Of a DNA stretch of 64,000 nucleotides, positions 18,656-26,305 are shown piece after piece. The stretch's first letter is position 1, and each line of letters begins with the position of its first letter. The stretch lies in contig CABUHO010000008.1 in the NCBI GenBank assembly GCA_902491395.1, forward strand, positions 21,054-85,053, given 5' to 3'. The notes under the pieces were generated by a model that saw nothing but the letters and a program-made list of their open reading frames with translations, was not told where the DNA came from and searched no databases. Made by a program: the position numbers and the translations under genes. This DNA is from an uncultured Collinsella sp. (GTDB lineage: Bacteria > Actinomycetota > Coriobacteriia > Coriobacteriales > Coriobacteriaceae).

Positions 18656-18690
18656 ACCCGCCACCGGCACTCCCGGTGGCGGGTTCTTTT
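18656..18690 (+). terminator. Rho-independent terminator of purL
   Basis: 12-bp perfect stem ACCCGCCACCGG / CCGGTGGCGGGT with a 5-nt loop, followed by TCTTTTTT. Confidence 0.92.
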
Positions 18691-18717
18691 TTGCTTCGCG
18701 TATGTAGGAAGGACACC

Positions 18718-19653
18718 ATGGAAAGCCGCAAGCCGTATCTCGCCACCCTGCCCGGACTCATCTTGGGCTGCCTCGTTTGCTGCGCGCTCTGGGGATCGGC
18801 TTTTCCCTGCATTAAGATCGGCTACGCGCTCTTTGGCATCCCGGCACACGATAGCGCCTCGCAGCTGCTCTTCGCAGGCCTGCGCTTCACCCTTGCCGGC
18901 ACGCTGGTCATTGTTGGTATGAGCGCGGCCCAACGCCGTCCGCTCGTTCCGCAGGCGCGCGACATCAAACCTATCCTCACGCTGTCGCTCTTCCAGACCA
19001 TCGGCCAGTACTTCTTTTTCTACCTCGGTCTCTCCCGTGCAAGCGCCATGTCGAGCTCCATCATCGAGGCCAGCGCCAACTTCTTGGCCATCCTCTTTGC
19101 CGCCCTGGCATTCCGCACCGAAAAGCTCGACGCGGCCAAGGTGCTCGGTTGCGTGTTGGGCTTTGCCGGTGTTGCGCTCGTCAACCTTTCGGGCGCGGAC
19201 GGCACCTTTGGCTTTGCGCTCGACGGCGAGGGCTTTATCCTGGCCTCCACCGTCGCGGGTGCCCTTTCGACCTGCCTGATCGGCATCTTCTCGCGCGAGC
19301 ACGACGGCGTCTTGCTTGCCGGCTGGCAGTTCTTGGTCGGCGGCCTCGTCCTCACCGCTATCGGCTTTTTGATGGGCGGCGTGCTCTCCCCCACGGCAAT
19401 CGCCCCCGCCATCGCGCTCATCGTCTATATGGCGCTTATCTCCGCGGTCGCCTACTCGCTGTGGTCGCGCCTACTTGCCGTCAACCCCGTCAGCCGCGTC
19501 TCGGTCTTTGGGTTTATGAACCCGGTCTTTGGCGTGCTGCTGAGTGCGCTGCTGCTCGGCGAGGGCGACGGCACGAGCCCCGTTACCGTTATCGTTGCCC
19601 TGCTGCTGGTCTGCGGCGGCATCATCATCGTCAACAAACCTAAAAAGGCCTAG
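18718..19653 (+). CDS. EamA/DMT-family transporter
   Basis: 311-aa membrane protein with ten predicted hydrophobic segments in two EamA repeats. The first repeat includes GCLVCCALWGSAFPCIKIGY and the second the SAVAYSLWSRLLA / VSRVSVFGFMNPVFGVLLSALLLGE region, as in RhaT/YdcZ-like drug/metabolite exporters. Substrate unknown; amino acids or metabolites are usual for the family. The ATG at 18718 follows AAGGA. It has its own terminator overlapping the stop codon. Confidence 0.88.
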   Translation: MESRKPYLATLPGLILGCLVCCALWGSAFPCIKIGYALFGIPAHDSASQLLFAGLRFTLAGTLVIVGMSAAQRRPLVPQARDIKPILTLSLFQTIGQYFFFYLGLSRASAMSSSIIEASANFLAILFAALAFRTEKLDAAKVLGCVLGFAGVALVNLSGADGTFGFALDGEGFILASTVAGALSTCLIGIFSREHDGVLLAGWQFLVGGLVLTAIGFLMGGVLSPTAIAPAIALIVYMALISAVAYSLWSRLLAVNPVSRVSVFGFMNPVFGVLLSALLLGEGDGTSPVTVIVALLLVCGGIIIVNKPKKA

Positions 19654-19669
19654 CGAGCTGCGCCTTTTT
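19642..19669 (+). terminator. Terminator overlapping the EamA stop
   Basis: AAAAAGGC / GCCTTTTT, 8-bp arms around a 12-nt loop that contains the TAG stop of the transporter gene. Confidence 0.55.
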
Positions 19670-19800
19670 AGAGAGGGTGTTCGCATACTTTAGTTTAATG
19701 GAGTACACTGTTTCTCGTTGATTTCGTACCGAGTCGCGGCGGCAGACGCCCGTCCTGCCGCAACGCGCCTGGGCATTATGCCGGTGGCCCCCGCAAACGC

Positions 19801-19840
19801 AAAAGGGGCGCACGACCAACACTGTCGTGCGCCCCTTTTT
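19801..19840. terminator. Bidirectional terminator between EamA and the GGDEF gene
   Basis: 16-bp stem AAAAGGGGCGCACGAC / GTCGTGCGCCCCTTTT with a 7-nt loop and T-runs on both strands. It lies 1 nt beyond the GGDEF gene stop. Confidence 0.9.
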
Positions 19841-19841
19841 A

Positions 19842-20984
19842 CTAGCGAATCTGAACGCCGGCTTTCTTCTTCTCGGCCTTAACGCAGTAGAGCTCTGCAT
19901 CGGCGGCGCGAAGTAAGTCTTGCCAGGTATCGACCCCATCGCCGACCCGCGCGTATCCGATGGACATCCGCAACGAATACGGCACCTCGGCGCGCGCAAG
20001 CTCGTCGTTGATCGCCGTACACAGGCTGATAATCTCCTGCTCCGTTGCCGCCCTCTGAAGCACTACGAACTCATCGCCGCCATAACGCGCGATAAAACCG
20101 CCAGATACCGAGCAGACGTCCTTGAGCGCCGTCGCAACAACCTGAAGGGCATGATCGCCCTCGACATGTCCATAGTGGTCGTTGATCTGCTTAAAGCCGT
20201 CGGCATCCATCATCAGCAGATACACATCCTTGGCCTGGTCCGCACCCGAGAACAGCGACAGCATATAGGTCTCAAAACGATTGCGGTTATTGAGCCCGGT
20301 CAACGGGTCAGTCGAGATCAGCTGCTCTTGATAGACGATGTAGAGCAGCAGAATGCTCAGCAGTATACCGACACAAAGGCCCGGTATCGAAAACGCCACC
20401 TGAAAGGTACCGCCCACCAGAGCGGGAACCGCAAAGAAGGCAAGAGTGCGATAAATGGCCTTCTGTTGCAGGCTTTCGACTTTTCGAGCATGAACAAAAG
20501 CATGCAAGGACGTATATATGACGTAGCAGTAGCTAACGATAGGCTGAATCATATAAAGCGCACCGCGACGGTATATGCCCTGCGCATCGATATAGAACAG
20601 GGCGTGTGTCCAGTAGCTGGTGAACGCCAGCGCGACCACCAATACGGTCGGCAACGTCAAAAGCGCCACCCTATAGGGCGTGGTCAAGAGCTGCGAGCCC
20701 TGCATCGTCTCGGAATAGAAAAACCAAATGAGGCACGCGATGGCGAACAGCGAAAACGAGACCGCATTGGAAATCCAGTTGGCCGCGAGGCCTGCGGTGC
20801 CGCCCACTCCATCCGAGAGCACCCAAATCATATCGAAGAAAATGTACGCGGCAGACGTGTAACCCAGCATGCTAAACAAAAGCTGCTGAGTGCTCGAGAA
20901 CAAGGAGCGACGGCTTCGTGCGGCAAGTCCGATAAGAATAATCATGCACAGCATAAATATCTCGATCTTGAGTGCCTTAACCAC
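19842..20984 (-). CDS. Membrane-bound diguanylate cyclase (GGDEF)
   Basis: 380 aa. About seven hydrophobic segments occupy residues 1-215, followed by a GGDEF domain (TDPLTGLNNRNRFETYM, then DGFKQINDHYGH, then RYGGDEF with GGDEF at 302-306). The intact signature predicts synthesis of cyclic di-GMP from two GTP. The position of the product-inhibition I-site (RxxD, five residues before GGDEF) holds VSGG, so feedback inhibition is probably absent. No EAL domain is fused. The ATG is preceded by an A/G-rich GAGGGGATGG. The 190-nt leader upstream contains GC hairpins but no c-di-GMP riboswitch core that I can recognise. Confidence 0.92.
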   Translation of the reverse strand: MVKALKIEIFMLCMIILIGLAARSRRSLFSSTQQLLFSMLGYTSAAYIFFDMIWVLSDGVGGTAGLAANWISNAVSFSLFAIACLIWFFYSETMQGSQLLTTPYRVALLTLPTVLVVALAFTSYWTHALFYIDAQGIYRRGALYMIQPIVSYCYVIYTSLHAFVHARKVESLQQKAIYRTLAFFAVPALVGGTFQVAFSIPGLCVGILLSILLLYIVYQEQLISTDPLTGLNNRNRFETYMLSLFSGADQAKDVYLLMMDADGFKQINDHYGHVEGDHALQVVATALKDVCSVSGGFIARYGGDEFVVLQRAATEQEIISLCTAINDELARAEVPYSLRMSIGYARVGDGVDTWQDLLRAADAELYCVKAEKKKAGVQIR

Positions 20985-21174
20985 TAGGTTCCATCCCCTC
21001 TATATCCAAGTGGCCAGAATCGCCCGAGATTCGCTCGGGCAAGAAACACCCCTTAGCCCGCAGGGGTAAGGGGAATAATAGCAGAGCGCCCGAATGACAC
21101 CGAATAACAGATGCCGTACGGGCGCTCGGACGGCGTGAATTGCACACGCCGATTTCATTGATTCGAACAGGTGA

Positions 21175-22197
21175 TTACTCGCCGTCGATATCGGTTGCGA
21201 CAGCCTCCTCGATAGCCTCGACACCAGCAACCGACAGGTCTTCCTTGCCCTGGCAGAATTTCTTGTCGACCCAGCCGGTCAGGATTGGGGCCATGATCGC
21301 CGTGATGATGACGGCGGTAGCGATCTGGGCGTACGCGGTGGGCGCAAGCTCGGCATAGCGCGGTGCAACCTCGGCGAGGGCGACCGGCGTGGTCATGGCC
21401 GTACCGGCGATGGTGGAACAAGCCACGGCAGCCTTGCCGTTGCCGCCGCACAGGCGCTCAAAGGCAAAGGTGATGGGGCCGACGATAAAGAGCGTGATGA
21501 GGCCAAGCAGAATGCCCGAGATGCCGCCGGTGATAAAGCTCGACAGGCTCATGGACGCACCGAGCTGAAAACCGATGACGGCAATCGCGGGATTGGTGCC
21601 GGGGACCAGCAGGTTCTTGATGAACGGGAACAGGTTGCCCAAAACCATGCCGATAACGAGCGGCAGGATGGAACCGATGATGGTGCCGATGGGAATGTTG
21701 GCGAGACCCGAGACGCCGAGGATGATCATCGTGACGGCGGGACCGGCCGTAAAGAACAGGATGCCGACGGCGCCTTGCTCGGACTCGTCGCCGAACTCGC
21801 CCATGATGCCCGTATAGAGCGCCATGTTGCAAAACGTGATGCCGCCGATGATGGACACGGAGCTGAGGCCAAGGAAGTTGTCGTTAAAGAAATACGCCAC
21901 GCCCAGGCCGAGAGCCGCTGCGACGACCAGCTTGGGAATCAGCACGACGATGCCGGTCTTGATAGCGCCCGGCGTGGACTTAAAGCTGATGCCGGCGCCC
22001 ACAAACAGCAGGATCGCGGCGACGATGGTATTGGAGCCACCGCGGCAGGCAGTCGTAAAGAATCCGCCGATCTCAAAAACCTGCGGGCAGAAGGTGTTGA
22101 GCAAAAGGCCGACGATCATGGGATAGATCATGATGTCGCCCGGGATACGCGGGACCTTGAATTTCTTTTGTTCGTTGGCGGTTGCTTCCTGTGCCAT
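21175..22197 (-). CDS. kdgT: 2-keto-3-deoxygluconate permease
   Basis: 340-aa integral membrane protein of the KdgT family, an H+ symporter for 2-keto-3-deoxygluconate and related uronate breakdown products. Characteristic stretches are KVPRIPGDIMIYPMIVGLLL, GGITFCNMALYTGIMGEFGD and GTAMTTPVALAEVAPRY. The usual ten hydrophobic helices can be traced. The ATG at 22197 was preferred because GGGGG lies just upstream; an in-frame start ten codons earlier has no site. No kdgK, kdgA or pectin genes are nearby, so in this window the permease is an orphan. Confidence 0.9.
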   Translation of the reverse strand: MAQEATANEQKKFKVPRIPGDIMIYPMIVGLLLNTFCPQVFEIGGFFTTACRGGSNTIVAAILLFVGAGISFKSTPGAIKTGIVVLIPKLVVAAALGLGVAYFFNDNFLGLSSVSIIGGITFCNMALYTGIMGEFGDESEQGAVGILFFTAGPAVTMIILGVSGLANIPIGTIIGSILPLVIGMVLGNLFPFIKNLLVPGTNPAIAVIGFQLGASMSLSSFITGGISGILLGLITLFIVGPITFAFERLCGGNGKAAVACSTIAGTAMTTPVALAEVAPRYAELAPTAYAQIATAVIITAIMAPILTGWVDKKFCQGKEDLSVAGVEAIEEAVATDIDGE

Positions 22198-22340
22198 GAA
22201 ACCCCCATTTCCGCTGACGGGGAACAAAAGCCCACGTCATGCTTTGCTACAGTAAAGTCTGACCATGGTACCAGAAGAAGCAGACCAGCTCGATGAGAAA
22301 TTCGATTCGGGGCAGCGACGACAAAAGGAGGCACCGGCCC

Positions 22341-22664
22341 CTATATGAGGCTCAAAACGATATACAGCACAACGCCCGAGACGCAGCACCACAACATCGA
22401 CTTTGTCTTGATTGCCACCACAACGACGCCGACGGCAGCAACCCAGGGAACCAAGGCCGGCCACAGCCCCGCATCGAAGGCCCCGGGGCTTACCAAATCG
22501 TTGGCGACCAGCGCGGCAAAGGCAGCAGGCGGGATGTAGCCCAGGGCCTCGGTGACGCGGGGCGGAAGGGTCCGCCCGCGCAGGGCGAACGCCGGCGCGA
22601 TGCGAAAGAATGCGATGGCCGCCCACGACGACAGCCACAGAACCAAGAACTCGTTAACGGGCAT
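22341..22664 (-). CDS. azlD: AzlD-type branched-chain amino acid export subunit
   Basis: 107 aa with four hydrophobic segments (MPVNEFLVLWLSSWAAIAFF, PPAAFAALVANDLV, LWPALVPWVAAVGVVVVAI and a C-terminal one). Family member of the small subunit that works with AzlC to export branched-chain or related amino acids. The ATG at 22664 lies inside the 3' end of azlC (11-nt overlap) and has AGGGG upstream, so translation is coupled. Confidence 0.88.
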   Translation of the reverse strand: MPVNEFLVLWLSSWAAIAFFRIAPAFALRGRTLPPRVTEALGYIPPAAFAALVANDLVSPGAFDAGLWPALVPWVAAVGVVVVAIKTKSMLWCCVSGVVLYIVLSLI

Positions 22665-23346
22665 CGCGAGCACCCCTCCCATCGGACAAGGCATCGCACA
22701 CAAGCGCGATGGCAACGCCGACCACGACGCTTGCCGGCACGGCGATATTCGCAAGGCCCAAGAACTTGAACATGGCGACGGACACCGCGCCCGAAACCGC
22801 CGCGACGACATTGCCGCGCGACAGGCGCTGCGAAAAGAGCAGGCAGATGAAGAGAGACGTGCAGACAAAGCCTGCGATAGCGGTAGGAACATCGATGGCA
22901 GCGCCGGCAACAGCGCCCGCCGTGCACGAGACGCCCCATGTTGCGATCAGAATCGCGTTGAGCGCAAAGGCCTCCTTAGGGCCCCAACCATCGCCCTCGA
23001 CCAACTTGGCCAGCGAGATGCCGTAGGCCTCTTCGGTAAGCGTCGCCGTGACCGCCAGCGTCTGGCGTTTCGAAGCCCCGGCAAGGTGCGGCGCAAGCGA
23101 TGCCGAGTAGAGCGCAAAACGAGATGAGATGGCGGCGACGCTTGCGATAATCGAAGGTGCCGGTACGCCCGCCAGCCATAGGTTGCAGATCATGAACTGG
23201 CCGCTGCCCGTCACAAACGTACTGCTCAGGGCAAAGACCATCCAGGGCTCCATCCCCGTCTGACCCATTATCATTCCGCACGGCGCGCCCACCGCTACAT
23301 AGGTGAGCATCACCGGCCAAACGGTTTTAACAATTTTGAGCACCAT
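22654..23346 (-). CDS. azlC: AzlC-type branched-chain amino acid export subunit
   Basis: 230-aa membrane protein of the AzlC family. VAVGAPCGMIMGQTG, VTGSGQFMICNLWLAG and LTEEAYGISL (the conserved acidic motif) are visible in order, with six to seven hydrophobic helices. It forms the exporter with AzlD. The ATG at 23346 has GAGGAA upstream; longer readings run into non-coding-like sequence antisense to the HD gene. It is divergent from that gene with a 126-nt shared upstream region. The livK-type gene at the window start handles uptake of the same class of substrate. Confidence 0.9.
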   Translation of the reverse strand: MVLKIVKTVWPVMLTYVAVGAPCGMIMGQTGMEPWMVFALSSTFVTGSGQFMICNLWLAGVPAPSIIASVAAISSRFALYSASLAPHLAGASKRQTLAVTATLTEEAYGISLAKLVEGDGWGPKEAFALNAILIATWGVSCTAGAVAGAAIDVPTAIAGFVCTSLFICLLFSQRLSRGNVVAAVSGAVSVAMFKFLGLANIAVPASVVVGVAIALVCDALSDGRGARDAR

Positions 23347-23472
23347 ATCGTTCCTCGCTCTGTCAAGCCATCCGCATCGCGCGCAACCGCACATTGTAAT
23401 CGTCGTCCACCAGCAACCGAGTTCGCCTACAATTGCCACCGGATCGAAAGACGCAACTTTTAGGAAGTCATT

Positions 23473-24285
23473 ATGACAGCCATCGATCGAGGCCGGGCGG
23501 CCGCGGCCTTCAAACGCTATACCGATGCTTACGACGCCACCAATCTGCGCATCGCACTCAAAATCGAGCACACCTATCACGTGGCGGAAGCGTGCGATGC
23601 CGTGGCGCGCGAGCAGAACTGGTCGACAGAGGATATTGACCTGGCCTGGCTTTGCGGCCTGCTGCACGATATGGGCCGCTTTGAGCAGCTGCGACGCTGG
23701 GACACCTTTAAAGATGCCGAGAGCATGAGCCATGCGGCGCTGGGCGTCGAGGTCCTCTTTGGCGAGAATCCCGCCGATGCACCCGCCGCAACAAGCATCC
23801 GCGACTTTATTGACGGTCCGGTGGAAGACGAACTCATCCGCGTGAGCATCGCCTATCACAGCGACTTTCGCCTACCCGAGGAGCTCAACGAGCGCACGCG
23901 GCGCTTCTGTGATATCGTGCGCGACGGCGATAAGGTCGACATTATGCGCACTATCGCCGACAGCACCGTCGATACCATCCTCAAAGTTGATGAGGATACG
24001 TTTCTTGCCAGCCACTTCTCGTCGCCGACACTCGCCGCCTTTGACGAGCATCGCTGCGTTGCACGCGATGAGCGCAACGAGCCCGCAGACTTCCTGGTAG
24101 GGCTCATCTGCTTTATGTTTGAGCTCGTCTATCCGGCAAGCCGTGCTCTGGCGCGCAAGCAGGGCGATATCTACCGCCTGCTCGACGCGCCCTTTGGCAT
24201 TACGCGGTCCTTCACCAATCCCGCCACGCAAGCGACCTGGGAGCGCCTAAAGGGCGAGATGCGCGACTGGCTGGCGCGTGCCTAG
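23473..24285 (+). CDS. HD-domain phosphohydrolase
   Basis: 270 aa. The metal-binding HD superfamily pattern is present: H in IEHTYHVAEAC, the HD pair in CGLLHDMGRFEQLRRWDTF, and a later histidine and aspartate in VSIAYHSDFRLPEEL and IVRDGDKVDIM. It probably hydrolyses a nucleotide or other phosphoester; the substrate is unknown. The ATG follows AGGAAG. It converges with etfA, and both stops share one CTAG (24282-24285), leaving no room for a terminator between them. Confidence 0.88.
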   Translation: MTAIDRGRAAAAFKRYTDAYDATNLRIALKIEHTYHVAEACDAVAREQNWSTEDIDLAWLCGLLHDMGRFEQLRRWDTFKDAESMSHAALGVEVLFGENPADAPAATSIRDFIDGPVEDELIRVSIAYHSDFRLPEELNERTRRFCDIVRDGDKVDIMRTIADSTVDTILKVDEDTFLASHFSSPTLAAFDEHRCVARDERNEPADFLVGLICFMFELVYPASRALARKQGDIYRLLDAPFGITRSFTNPATQATWERLKGEMRDWLARA

Positions 24286-25487
24286 CACTCAAGCTGGGCC
24301 AGCAGCTCCTCGACGACCTCGACGGCGTCGCCGACAACCTTGTACTGGGCGGCGCCAAAGATAGGGGCATCCGGGTCCTCGTTGACGGCGATAATGCGCT
24401 CTGCCCCACCGATGCCGGCAAGATGTTGGATGGCGCCCGAGACACCGATACTCACGAGAAGCTTGGGCGAAACGGATACGCCCGTCTGGCCAATCTGATG
24501 GCGGTACTCCAACCAGCCGGCCTCCACGACAGGGCGCGTGCAGCCAAGCTCGGCGCCCAGAGCCTCGGCGAGCCTTCGCATCAGCGGCAAGTTTTTCTTG
24601 GAGCCAATGCCGCGGCCCACCACGACGAGGCGCTCGGCATCGGCAATCGAGGCCTGCCGCCCCCATTCCTCGGCGGGAATCGAAATCTCGACGCGGGCTT
24701 TAACATCTTCTGCAAGCGTCACCTGGGTGATCGTGCCGGAACGACCATAGTCAAAATCGGGCGCCTTAAAGATACCGGGACGCACCGTCGCCATCTGGGG
24801 GCGGTGATTGGGGCAAACGATGGTGGCCATCAGGTTGCCGCCAAACGCCGGGCGCGTCTGCTGCAGCAGCCCCGTCTCCGTATCCATCGAAAGCACGGTG
24901 CAATCGGCCGTAAGGCCCGTCTGCAGGCGCACGGCAACGCCAGGTGCCAGCCCGCGGCCAAAGGCGGTCGCGCCGTACAGAATAGCCTCGGGCTTACGCT
25001 CGGCCACCAAATCGCAGATCAGGCGGGCGTAGACCTCCGCATCGTTTTGGCGCAGGCGCTCGTCGCGACAGACCATAACTTCATCAGCACCGGCGCAAAC
25101 CAAATGCTCAAGCTCCTCGAACGAGCTCTCGGGGCTCATGCCGACCAGCGCCACCAAGCGGCAGCCGCGGGCATCGGCAAGCTCGCGGCCCTTGCCCATA
25201 AGCTCATAGGCCACGGGAGCCACCGTATCGTGCTCGTCAGTCTGCACGAATACCCAAATGTCTCGATATGCATCGAGGTCCGCCGCGCCGGCGGCCTCGT
25301 CGCGCTCGATTGAGATGGCGTTAACGGGACAGGCGTCGACGCACCCGCCGCACAGAATGCAGCCGTCGGTTACGTGGGCACAGCGATTGGGGCGCTCGCC
25401 CTCCACCACAATGCCGCCCGAGGCGCAGGCGCGAACGCAGCGACCACAGCCGATACAGGCTTCGCTATCGATAATCAGTCCGCTCAT
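24282..25487 (-). CDS. etfA: Electron transfer flavoprotein alpha subunit with N-terminal 2[4Fe-4S] domain (LctC-like)
   Basis: 401 aa. Residues 1-60 are a ferredoxin module: C11, C14, C17, C21 and C43, C46, C49, C53, plus an extra C36. The remainder is EtfA, with the FAD-binding end (VVVGRGIGSKKNLPLMRRLA, then GQTGVSVSPKLLVSIGVSGAIQH). The ferredoxin-fused EtfA is the form found in the electron-bifurcating lactate dehydrogenase of acetogens (LctC). It starts right after the etfB stop with no gap and closes the operon lactate dehydrogenase-etfB-etfA. Confidence 0.92.
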   Translation of the reverse strand: MSGLIIDSEACIGCGRCVRACASGGIVVEGERPNRCAHVTDGCILCGGCVDACPVNAISIERDEAAGAADLDAYRDIWVFVQTDEHDTVAPVAYELMGKGRELADARGCRLVALVGMSPESSFEELEHLVCAGADEVMVCRDERLRQNDAEVYARLICDLVAERKPEAILYGATAFGRGLAPGVAVRLQTGLTADCTVLSMDTETGLLQQTRPAFGGNLMATIVCPNHRPQMATVRPGIFKAPDFDYGRSGTITQVTLAEDVKARVEISIPAEEWGRQASIADAERLVVVGRGIGSKKNLPLMRRLAEALGAELGCTRPVVEAGWLEYRHQIGQTGVSVSPKLLVSIGVSGAIQHLAGIGGAERIIAVNEDPDAPIFGAAQYKVVGDAVEVVEELLAQLEC

Positions 25488-26303
25488 CTATGCCATCCCC
25501 TCGATAATCTTGGCAAGCTTTGCCGCCTGCTCGGACGGCGTTCCCTCAACAGCCTCACACGTTTGGTCGCGGTCGGGCACAAACGAGCGCACGACCTGCG
25601 TCGGCGATCCGGCAAGGCCACAACGCGCGGGGTCGGCATGCACGTCGGCGGTACTGACCACGCGCACGTCCGCCTCCTCGGCCGCACGAATACCGGCGAT
25701 GCTCGGCATGCGCAGCTGGCCGATCTCCTTAGCGGTCGCCATCGCACACGGCATCTCCAGATACACGGTCTCCTCGCCGGCATCGCAGCCGTGAACGAGC
25801 GCCAGCGAACCGCACGTCGTAAAGCCCGCACTCTGTACGCAGCTCACGTCAGTTACGCAGGGAATCTCAAAGGCACCGGCAAGCTCGGGGCCGATCTGGG
25901 CCGTATCGCCGTCCACCGCCATCTTGCCGCAGATAAGCAGATCGAAGTCCTCGTCAAGCGCCTCGATGCCGCATTTGAGTGCATAGGTGGTGGCCAGGGT
26001 ATCGGCGCCTGCAAAGGCGCGATCGGTCAGCAACAGGGCGTCGTCGGCGCCGCGGGCGATACAGTCACGCAGCAGCGATTCGGTCGCGGGAATGCCCATC
26101 GACACTACCGTCACGCGCACGTCCATGCCAAAGCCGATAAAGTCGTCCTTCAGCGCCAGCGCGCATTCCAGGGCGCTCGCGTCAAAGGGATTGATGACTG
26201 CCTGCTTGCCATCGCGAACGATGGTATTGGTCTTGGGGTCCATCTTAACCTCGGTGCTACCCGGCACCGCCTTGACGCACACCACCATATGGAAATCGCT
26301 CAT
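25488..26303 (-). CDS. etfB: Electron transfer flavoprotein beta subunit (LctB-like)
   Basis: 271 aa EtfB with VCVKAVPGSTEVKMDPKTNT at the N-terminus and the AMP/FAD-binding region VVSMGIPATESLLRDCIARG. CGKMAVDGDTAQIGPELAGA is the family signature. It pairs with EtfA to carry the bifurcating flavin. The ATG at 26303 is preferred because AAAGGAGG lies 9 nt upstream; a GTG two codons earlier is possible. The ribosome binding site is inside the end of the dehydrogenase gene, whose TGA lies two bases before this ATG. Confidence 0.93.
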   Translation of the reverse strand: MSDFHMVVCVKAVPGSTEVKMDPKTNTIVRDGKQAVINPFDASALECALALKDDFIGFGMDVRVTVVSMGIPATESLLRDCIARGADDALLLTDRAFAGADTLATTYALKCGIEALDEDFDLLICGKMAVDGDTAQIGPELAGAFEIPCVTDVSCVQSAGFTTCGSLALVHGCDAGEETVYLEMPCAMATAKEIGQLRMPSIAGIRAAEEADVRVVSTADVHADPARCGLAGSPTQVVRSFVPDRDQTCEAVEGTPSEQAAKLAKIIEGMA

Positions 26304-26305
26304 CT

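Noticed and set aside
14854..19302. Open frame of 1482 codons on the minus strand opposite purL and the EamA gene
   Set aside because: It mirrors the third-position GC bias of the real genes. The translation is His/Gly/Asp/Ala-rich with no family, and both genes opposite are well supported.
20985..21174. c-di-GMP riboswitch in front of the GGDEF gene
   Set aside because: GC hairpins are present, but none of the conserved core of either class could be found.
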